NCBI RefSeq assembly: GCF_025996515.1
Contig: NZ_BLRH01000034.1
Location: 1-64,000, forward strand
Direction: 5' to 3'
Length of the DNA: 64,000 nt
Origin: Rhizohabitans arisaemae
GTDB lineage: Bacteria; Actinomycetota; Actinomycetes; Streptosporangiales; Streptosporangiaceae
Under the pieces are notes generated by a model that worked only from the letters and a program-made list of their open reading frames with translations, was not told where the DNA came from and ran no database searches. Numbering within the stretch: position 1 is the first letter of the stretch; the number at the start of each line of letters is the position of its first letter. The position numbers and the translations under genes were made by a program. Positions 58,146-64,000 of the stretch are shown here, one piece after another.

Positions 58146-61100
58146 ATGGGCCACCGGAACACATCACAGCGCTTCACCCACCTGCACGTCCACACCCAGT
58201 ACTCGCTGCTGGACGGCGCGGCGCGGCTGAAGGACCTCTTCGCCGCGTGCCGGGAGCACGGCATGACCCACCTCGCCGTGACCGACCACGGCAACCTGCA
58301 CGGTGCGTACGACTTCCACCGCCAGGCCACGGCGGCCGGGATCGTCCCGATCATCGGTATCGAGGCGTACGTCGCCCCGGCGTCACGCCGCGACCGGAAA
58401 CGGGTCTTCTGGGGTCAGCCCCACCAGAAACGCGACGACGTCTCCGGCTCCGGCGGCTACACCCACAAGACGATCTGGGCGCGGGACAGGACCGGGCTGC
58501 ACAACCTGTTCAAACTGTCGTCGGACGCCTACCGGAACGGCTGGTTCGTCAAGTGGCCACGGACCGACAAGGAGGCCCTCGCCGAGCTGGCCGGCGGCCT
58601 GATGGCCTCCACCGGATGTCCGTCCGGGGAGGTGCAGACCCGGCTGCGGCTGGGCCACGTGGACGAGGCGCTCAAGGCCGCCGCCGAGTACCAGGAGATC
58701 TTCGGCCGGGAGAACTACTTCCTGGAGTTGATGGACCACGGATTGGAGATCGAGACCAGGGTCCGCGACGGTCTGGTGGAGATCGGCAGGAAACTCGGCA
58801 TCCCTCCGCTGGTCACCAACGACTCGCACTACACCTACCCGCACGAGGCCGACGCCCACGACGCCCTGCTGTGCATTCAGACCGGCAAGACCCTCGCCGA
58901 TCCCGGCCGTTTCCGGTTCGACGGCACCGGCTACCACCTCAAGCCGGCCGCGGAGATGTACGCGATGGACTCCTCCGACGTCTGGCGGGAGGGCTGCCGC
59001 AACACCATGCTGCTGGCCGAGCGCGTCGACACCACCGGGTGGTTCGCCAAGCGGGACCTGATGCCGCGCTTTGCGGTGCCAGGCGGCCACACCGAGGAGT
59101 CCTGGTTCAGGGAGGAGGTGGCCCGGGGGTTGCGCCGCCGCTTTCCCGGCGGAGTCGGGGAACGGTACCTGCGCCAGGCCGAGTACGAGACCGAGGTCAT
59201 CCTCCAGATGGGGTTCCCCGGGTACTTCCTGGTCGTCGCCGACTTCATCATGTGGGCGAAACGGCAGGGCATCGCGGTCGGCCCGGGTCGCGGCTCCGCC
59301 GCGGGCTCCCTGGTCTCCTACGCGATGGGCATCACCGACCTGGATCCGCTGGAGCACGGCCTGATCTTCGAGCGGTTCCTCAACCCGGAGCGGGTGTCCC
59401 TGCCCGACGTCGACATCGATTTCGACGAACGCAGACGCGGCGAAGTCATCCGGTATGTGACCGAGAAGTACGGAGCCGACCGGGTTTGCATGATCGGCAC
59501 ATACGGCACCATAAAGGCCAAGAACGCCATCAAGGACTCGGCCCGCATCCTGGGGTACCCGTACGCCGTGGGCGACCGGATCACCAAGGCCATGCCCGCC
59601 GACGTGGGAGGCAGAGGGATCCCCCTGTCCGGCATCACCGACCCCGGCCATCCCCGGTACGCGGAGGCCGGTGAGGTCCGCGGCATGTACGAGACCGAGC
59701 CGGACGTCCGGAAGGTGATCGACACCGCGGTGGGTGTGGAGGGGCTGGTCCGGCAGATGGGGGTGCACGCCGCCGGGGTGATCATGTCCAGCGAACCGGT
59801 CACCGAGCACATCCCGGTCTGGGTCCGGCACACCGACCAGGTGACGATCACCCAGTGGGACTACCCCACGTGTGAGTCGCTCGGCCTGCTGAAGATGGAC
59901 TTCCTCGGCCTGCGCAATCTGACGATCATGGACGACGCGGTCACGCTCATCGAGCGGACCTCGGGGGCCAGGCTCGACCTGCTCGCGCTGCCGCTGGACG
60001 ACGCCCGGACCTTCGACCTCTTCGCCCGAGGGGACACCCTCGGGGTCTTCCAGTTCGACGGGAACGCGATGCGCTCACTCTTCCGGCTGATGAAGCCCGA
60101 CCGGTTCGAGGACATCACCGCGGTGACCGCGCTCTACCGCCCCGGGCCCATGGCGATGAACAGCCACGTGAACTACGCGCTGCGCAAGACCGGGCAGCAG
60201 GAGATCACGCCGATCCACCCGGAGGTGGCGGAGCCGCTGAAGGACGTCCTGGACATCACGTACGGCCTGGTCGTCTACCAGGAGCAGGTGCAGAAGGCGG
60301 CCCAGGTCCTCGCCGGATACTCCCTCGGCCAGGCGGACCTGCTGCGCCGGGCGATGGGCAAGAAGAAGCCCGAGGTGCTGGCGGAGGAGTTCGTCCACTT
60401 CCAGGCGGGCGCCAGGGAGCGGGGGTACTCGGAGGCGGCCGTCCGGGCTGTGTGGGACGTCCTGGTGCCGTTCGCGGGATACGCGTTCAACAAGGCGCAC
60501 GCGGCGGCCTACGCCCTTGTCTCCTACTGGACCGCCTACCTGAAGGCGAACCACCCGGCCGAGTACATGGCGGGGGTCCTCACCTCGGTCAAGGACGACA
60601 AGGACAAGATGGCGCTCTACCTGGGCGAGTGCCGCCGGATGGGCATCCGGGTCCTGCCGCCGGACGTGAACGAGTCCGACGCCGACTTCACCCCGCGCGG
60701 GACCGATCGGATCCGGTTCGGCCTGACGGCCGTCCGCAACGTGGGCCGGGGCGTGGTGGACTCGGTCATCGGCACCCGCGAGTCGAAGGGGAGGTACACG
60801 TCCTTCCCCGACTACCTGCGCAAGGCCGAGACGGCGGCCTGCAACAAGCGCGCCGTGGAGTCGCTCATCAAGGCCGGCGCCTTCGACGGGCTCGGCCACA
60901 CCCGCAGAGGGCTCGGCGAGCACTTCGAATCGCTGATCGACAATGTGGTCGCGGTCAAGCGCAAGGAGGCCGAGGGGCAGTACGGCCTGTTCGGCGGCGA
61001 CGACGGGGAGCGGGACGTCCCGATGCCCGGCCTGGACGTCGTCTTCTCCACGACGGAGTGGGAGAAGTCCCACCTGCTCGCCCAGGAGCGGGAGATGCTC

Positions 61101-61697
61101 GGCCTGTACGTCTCCGACCATCCGCTCGCCGGCGTCGAGCACATCCTGAGCGCCGGGACGGACACCTCCGTCGCGGCACTCGCCGGAGACCTTCCCGACG
61201 GGGCGGTCGTCACCGTCGGCGGCGTCGTCTCGGCCCTGCAGCGCAAGACGACCAAGCGGGGCGACCTCTGGGCGATCGCCACCGTCGAAGACCTGGGCGG
61301 CTCGGTCGACTGCATGTTCTTCCCCGCGGCGTACCAGCCGGTCTCCACCCTGCTCGCCGAGGACACCGTGGTGTTCGTCACCGGGCGGGTGGACAAACGT
61401 GAGGATGCTCCCCGCCTGATCGCCCTGGATCTCTCCGTGCCGGACCTGAGCGGCGCCGGATCGGAGGTACCGGTCCTGCTGGAGATGGCGGAATCCCAGA
61501 TCACCCCGGGCTCGGTGCGGCACCTCAAGGAGAGTGTCCTCGCCCATCCGGGTACGCGGGAGATCCACCTCTACATCCGGGGGAGGCGGAAGACCACGAT
61601 CATGCAGCTCGGCCACCGGATCGAGGACCGGCCGGAGTTCTGGGCCGACCTCAAGGCGGTGGTGGCCGTGAAGCGGCTCTCCCGTCCGCCGTCGTGA
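58146..61697 (+). CDS. dnaE: DNA polymerase III alpha subunit, DnaE1-type
   Basis: A full-length 1183-residue replicase. The PHP domain (~10-290) has HLHVHTQYSLLDG, TDHGNLHG and NDSHYTYPHEADAHD. The palm has PDVDIDF with D421 and D423 and the third Asp D585 in LLKMDFLG. Helix-hairpin-helix and beta-binding regions follow (FAGYAFNKAHAAAYALVSYW), and a C-terminal OB fold is at ~1015-1110 (VTVGGVVSALQRKTTKRGDL). Length and motifs are DnaE1-like, not DnaE2. There is no imuA/imuB neighbour, and neighbours differ from the usual dnaE1 context, so it is probably a second copy, SOS-induced. Confidence 0.93.
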   Translation: MGHRNTSQRFTHLHVHTQYSLLDGAARLKDLFAACREHGMTHLAVTDHGNLHGAYDFHRQATAAGIVPIIGIEAYVAPASRRDRKRVFWGQPHQKRDDVSGSGGYTHKTIWARDRTGLHNLFKLSSDAYRNGWFVKWPRTDKEALAELAGGLMASTGCPSGEVQTRLRLGHVDEALKAAAEYQEIFGRENYFLELMDHGLEIETRVRDGLVEIGRKLGIPPLVTNDSHYTYPHEADAHDALLCIQTGKTLADPGRFRFDGTGYHLKPAAEMYAMDSSDVWREGCRNTMLLAERVDTTGWFAKRDLMPRFAVPGGHTEESWFREEVARGLRRRFPGGVGERYLRQAEYETEVILQMGFPGYFLVVADFIMWAKRQGIAVGPGRGSAAGSLVSYAMGITDLDPLEHGLIFERFLNPERVSLPDVDIDFDERRRGEVIRYVTEKYGADRVCMIGTYGTIKAKNAIKDSARILGYPYAVGDRITKAMPADVGGRGIPLSGITDPGHPRYAEAGEVRGMYETEPDVRKVIDTAVGVEGLVRQMGVHAAGVIMSSEPVTEHIPVWVRHTDQVTITQWDYPTCESLGLLKMDFLGLRNLTIMDDAVTLIERTSGARLDLLALPLDDARTFDLFARGDTLGVFQFDGNAMRSLFRLMKPDRFEDITAVTALYRPGPMAMNSHVNYALRKTGQQEITPIHPEVAEPLKDVLDITYGLVVYQEQVQKAAQVLAGYSLGQADLLRRAMGKKKPEVLAEEFVHFQAGARERGYSEAAVRAVWDVLVPFAGYAFNKAHAAAYALVSYWTAYLKANHPAEYMAGVLTSVKDDKDKMALYLGECRRMGIRVLPPDVNESDADFTPRGTDRIRFGLTAVRNVGRGVVDSVIGTRESKGRYTSFPDYLRKAETAACNKRAVESLIKAGAFDGLGHTRRGLGEHFESLIDNVVAVKRKEAEGQYGLFGGDDGERDVPMPGLDVVFSTTEWEKSHLLAQEREMLGLYVSDHPLAGVEHILSAGTDTSVAALAGDLPDGAVVTVGGVVSALQRKTTKRGDLWAIATVEDLGGSVDCMFFPAAYQPVSTLLAEDTVVFVTGRVDKREDAPRLIALDLSVPDLSGAGSEVPVLLEMAESQITPGSVRHLKESVLAHPGTREIHLYIRGRRKTTIMQLGHRIEDRPEFWADLKAVVAVKRLSRPPS

Positions 61698-61743
61698 TCG
61701 AATGCTCGGTGCGCGCGGATCCGGCCTGGATAGGGTGGCGGCC

Positions 61744-62328
61744 ATGGGACATCGTGAAGAGCTGATGCGCGGGGCCCGGCGTTGCCTGGAGGAGCGGGGC
61801 TACGCCCGGACGACCTCACGTGATCTCGCCGCGGCCGCGAACGCCCCGCTCGGCACGATCAACTACCACTACGGCTCCAAGGAGGCCCTGCTCAACGCCG
61901 CGCTGATGGAAGCGCTCAACGAGTGGGGGGAGCGGATCGTATCCGGCCGACCGGCGCAGTCCCGGCCGGACGCCGGGAGCGTGGCGCGGTCGGCGGCGAT
62001 GTGGGCGCAGGTCATCGACACGGTGGTGCGGGAGCGGCCGATGATCGTGGCGGCCGTCGAAGCCCACGCGCAGGCGGAGCGTTCCCCCGAGATCAGACGG
62101 CAGATCGCCGAGGCGTTCGAGAGCACGCGGCCACGGCTCGCCGCCGAGCTGCACGGCGACGACCTCGGGTGGGACGAGGAGACCACGCGCGCGGTCTCCT
62201 CGGTGCACATGGCGTTGATCGCGGGGCTGACGCAGCAGTGGCTGGTCGATCCGGAGCGGGCGCCGGGCGCCCGCGAGGTCGCCCTTGGGCTGCGGGCGAT
62301 CGCGCGTGCGCTTGAATCCGGCGGCTGA
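61744..62328 (+). CDS. TetR-family transcriptional regulator
   Basis: A 194-residue regulator with HTH at ~8-50 (ELMRGARRCLEERGYARTTS, RDLAAAANAPLGTINYHYGS, KEALLNAALMEALNEW) and a TetR ligand domain. ATG 61744 follows GGTGGCGGCC; no strong Shine-Dalgarno. It lies 46 bp downstream of dnaE on the same strand. Co-transcription is possible but its targets are unknown. Confidence 0.88.
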   Translation: MGHREELMRGARRCLEERGYARTTSRDLAAAANAPLGTINYHYGSKEALLNAALMEALNEWGERIVSGRPAQSRPDAGSVARSAAMWAQVIDTVVRERPMIVAAVEAHAQAERSPEIRRQIAEAFESTRPRLAAELHGDDLGWDEETTRAVSSVHMALIAGLTQQWLVDPERAPGAREVALGLRAIARALESGG

Positions 62329-62378
62329 CCCGGCCGGCATCGCGATCAGGCCGGGTGTCGCGGTGGTGCCCGCCGTGA

Positions 62379-62948
62379 TCACGGCGGGGGGCGTAGGCCG
62401 GACAGGGTGACCGCGACCAGGCGGCGGACCGCGTCCTCGGACGGCAGGGTACCCGCCGCGGTGAGGGCGTGCAGGCAGTAGCCCGCCAGCTCGCCGGGGT
62501 CCACGTCGCCCCGGATCTCGCCGCTGCCGGCTCCCTCGGCCACCAGGTCCCGGACGAAGTCCCGCAGATGCCGCTGGGCTCGGGCGATGTGCTCGCCGCG
62601 ATGCAGGAGCGCGGCGAGTTCGGTGCCGTCGTGCCGGTGTGAGATGAGCGCGAAGGCGGTGAGCACGGCTTCGAGCCGCTCCCCGGGTTCCCCGGCCTGG
62701 TCCCGTACGTCGGCCAGGTGGGCCAGATGCCCGGTGACCTGGCGTTCGTGCCAGGCGATCAGGATCGACTCCACATCCGGGAAGTACTTGTAGAGCGTCG
62801 CGCGCCCGATCCCGGTCCGCTCGGCGATCTGCGACATCGTGACCGAGGTCAGCCCGTGCTCGGCGATGAGCGCCGCCGCGGTGTCCAGGGTCGCGTCGCG
62901 TACCGCCTGGCGGTGCGCCTCGATCGTCTCGTTCCACAGCTTCGGCAC
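62379..62948 (-). CDS. TetR-family transcriptional regulator
   Basis: A 189-residue regulator. HTH is at ~15-60 (AVRDATLDTAAALIAEHGLT, SVTMSQIAERTGIGRATLYK, YFPDVESILIAWHERQ). GTG 62948 is used because the ATG four bases upstream is in another frame. It is divergent from the small membrane operon at 63027 across an interrupted dyad, so it probably controls that operon and itself. Confidence 0.87.
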   Translation of the reverse strand: MPKLWNETIEAHRQAVRDATLDTAAALIAEHGLTSVTMSQIAERTGIGRATLYKYFPDVESILIAWHERQVTGHLAHLADVRDQAGEPGERLEAVLTAFALISHRHDGTELAALLHRGEHIARAQRHLRDFVRDLVAEGAGSGEIRGDVDPGELAGYCLHALTAAGTLPSEDAVRRLVAVTLSGLRPPP

Positions 62949-62973
62949 CCATTCATCATACGCAGCGACAAGA

Positions 62974-63013
62974 TTGCGACACTATGCTTAAGTAGCGACA
63001 ATGTGTCTCGCAA
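62974..63013. promoter_or_regulatory. interrupted dyad between TetR and membrane operon
   Basis: TTGCGACAC (62974-62982) and GTGTCTCGCAA (63003-63013) are inverted copies with a one-base insertion. GCGACA also recurs as a direct repeat (62964, 62976, 62995). The site lies in the 78-bp divergent gap. Confidence 0.5.
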
Positions 63014-63026
63014 AAAGGAGCTCGCT

Positions 63027-63149
63027 ATGACTCACTCGCCTCCCGGCACACCCCGCTGGGTGAAGTGGCTGGGCCTCGCGGTCGTCGCCCTGGTCCTGGG
63101 ATTCCTCGCCCTGCACCTGGGCGGCGGCGGGATGGGGGGCCACGGCTGA
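63027..63149 (+). CDS. 40-residue single-pass membrane peptide
   Basis: MTHSPPGTPRWVKWLGLAVV followed by ALVLGFLALHLGGGGMGGHG. One transmembrane helix (~11-31) and a Gly-rich, His-ending tail. ATG 63027 follows AAGGAG at 6-nt spacing, and its TGA overlaps the next ATG (TGATG), so translation is real and coupled. It is too short for family assignment; it may be an accessory subunit of the downstream membrane protein. Confidence 0.8.
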   Translation: MTHSPPGTPRWVKWLGLAVVALVLGFLALHLGGGGMGGHG

Positions 63150-63688
63150 TGGCCGTCATGTCACCCCGCCTGCGCAAGTTCGCGCTCACCCTGCACGTCA
63201 CGACCTCGGTCGGCTGGCTCGGCTCGGTCGCCGCGTTTCTGGCCCTGGCCGTCGCCGGACTGACCGCCCAGGACGCCACAACCATCGGGGGAGCCCAGGT
63301 CGCGATGCAGGTCACCGGCTGGTACGCCATCGTCCCGCTCAGCCTGGCCGCACTGGCGACCGGGCTGATCCAGTCGCTCGGCACCGTCTGGGGGCTGTTC
63401 CGGCACTACTGGGTCCTGGTGAAACTCGTGATCACGGTGCTGGCCACCGCCGTCCTGCTCATCCACATGCAGGTGGTGGACCGGGTCGCCATGGCCCCGG
63501 CGACGGCCGGAGGGGATTTCGCGCGCATGCGGGCCCAGCTGGTGGTCGACGCGGGTGCCGCCCTGCTGGTGCTGATCGTCGCCGTGGTGTTCTCGGTCTA
63601 CAAACCCAAGGGCTTGACCCGGTACGGCCGCGGCGCCGTACGGCCCGGCGGTTCAGCCCGGAGCGCGAGCGCGGCCGCCGCAGGCTAA
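63149..63688 (+). CDS. DUF2269-like integral membrane protein
   Basis: A 179-residue protein with four helices: RKFALTLHVTTSVGWLGSVA, WYAIVPLSLAALATGLIQSL, YWVLVKLVITVLATAVLLIH, LLVLIVAVVFSVYKPKGLTR. The early LHV..SVGWLG and later LVKL segments fit the DUF2269/DUF2214-like membrane family. It starts within the stop codon of the 40-residue peptide gene. Function is unknown; control by the divergent TetR regulator is likely. The end carries GGTACGGCC/GGCCGTAC-type motifs as coding sequence. Confidence 0.82.
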   Translation: MAVMSPRLRKFALTLHVTTSVGWLGSVAAFLALAVAGLTAQDATTIGGAQVAMQVTGWYAIVPLSLAALATGLIQSLGTVWGLFRHYWVLVKLVITVLATAVLLIHMQVVDRVAMAPATAGGDFARMRAQLVVDAGAALLVLIVAVVFSVYKPKGLTRYGRGAVRPGGSARSASAAAAG

Positions 63689-63693
63689 CGCCG

Positions 63694-64000
63694 TCATCCG
63701 CCGCCGGGGTGGGTGAAAGGCGTGGTGACGGCAAGCTCGGCGAAGCCGAGCCGGCGCAGGATCGGCCGGCTCTCGGGGGACGCGTCGACCTGGAGGTAAC
63801 GGAAGCCCCGGTCCGCGGCGAGCCCGGCCCGGCGGGCGACCAAGGCGCGGAACACGCCGCGGCTCCGCCATTCGGGAAGCGTGCCGCCGCCCCACAGGCT
63901 CGCGAAGTCGGTGCCCGCGTGAAACTCCACCCGTCCGGCCGCGATCGGGGTCCGGCCCGCAAGAGCCACGACGGCTTCCAGGGGCCGGGGGTGCGCCGTA
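63694..64000 (-). CDS. GNAT N-acetyltransferase, C-terminal part
   Basis: The frame is open to the window edge and ends at 63694. The visible ~100 residues include LEAVVALAGRTPIAAGRVEF, a WRSRGVFRALVARRAGLAAD acetyl-CoA loop (R-x-x-G-x-F/L pattern), and YLQVDASPESRPILRRLGFA, the final GNAT strand-helix. The start lies outside the window. The substrate is unknown. It is convergent with the membrane operon, 5 bp between stops. Confidence 0.85.
   Translation of the reverse strand, partial: TAHPRPLEAVVALAGRTPIAAGRVEFHAGTDFASLWGGGTLPEWRSRGVFRALVARRAGLAADRGFRYLQVDASPESRPILRRLGFAELAVTTPFTHPGGG

Noticed and set aside
58146-61697. DnaE2 error-prone polymerase
   Set aside because: Length of 1183 residues with full PHP and C-terminal OB regions and no imuA/imuB neighbours is DnaE1-like; only the SOS boxes suggested DnaE2.

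Overview
The window is high-GC DNA with GTG and TTG starts, Shine-Dalgarno-led short operons, many ECF sigma, TetR, LysR and CGNR-type regulators, drug-type ABC exporters and secreted chitinase. This points to a filamentous actinomycete chromosome, most likely a Streptosporangiaceae-like genus (Streptosporangium, Nonomuraea or a relative). The genus is an inference; no rRNA or core-marker gene is present. I found no tRNA, CRISPR array, biosynthetic megacluster or complete transposon. The region reads as an accessory chromosome-arm segment with many regulator-target pairs and at least eight decayed genes.

Layout. 0-5 kb: end of an FG-GAP repeat protein, a VanX-like D-Ala-D-Ala dipeptidase, a frameshifted helicase remnant, an AraC-DinB-NTF2 triple fusion, an ECF sigma/membrane-partner pair and a frameshifted CGNR regulator. 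5.3-10 kb: a four-copy 27-bp direct repeat, a GH19 chitinase, two tandem secreted paralogues with a duplicated leader, and a small basic protein behind a SigB-like promoter. 10-20 kb: a UvrA-like ABC protein divergent from a TetR regulator across twin palindromes, duplicated SnoaL-like proteins, an operon with a phospholipase-C-like protein, an AlkZ-like protein, and a 1.1-kb insert flanked by about 50-bp direct repeats. 20-25 kb: a PepSY membrane protein, a membrane/coiled-coil protein, a quinone reductase and an SDR.

25.5-30.6 kb is a zinc-uptake locus: AztA ATPase on + and AztB permease, AztC lipoprotein and two AztD-like propeller proteins on -, with a Zur-type palindrome between the two arms. 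The two AztD copies keep different histidine motifs. 30.7-36 kb: a CGNR regulator divergent from an NTF2-like protein across a palindrome, an ABC exporter with a DUF6297-type permease, a second sigma/partner operon and a broken adenosine deaminase. 36.7-42 kb: one 1648-residue protein with LGFP repeats, a central toroid/sandwich region and five ~110-residue helical repeats. 42-51.6 kb: LysR/MFS pair, GH16-like protein plus SDR under a CGNR regulator, a class C beta-lactamase-like hydrolase, a DUF1048 protein, decayed HTH and SDR genes, a VOC protein and another LysR.

52-58 kb holds two drug-type ABC export operons with their own MarR-like and XRE regulators. 58-61.7 kb is a full-length DnaE1-type polymerase preceded by two adjacent LexA-type boxes. 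The end holds two TetR regulators, a 40-residue membrane peptide coupled to a DUF2269-like membrane protein, and a GNAT acetyltransferase cut by the window edge.

The strongest leads are the split-ligand AztD pair, the SOS-boxed DnaE, the UvrA-like/TetR switch, the 1.1-kb insert, the 27-bp repeat array and the giant LGFP/repeat protein.
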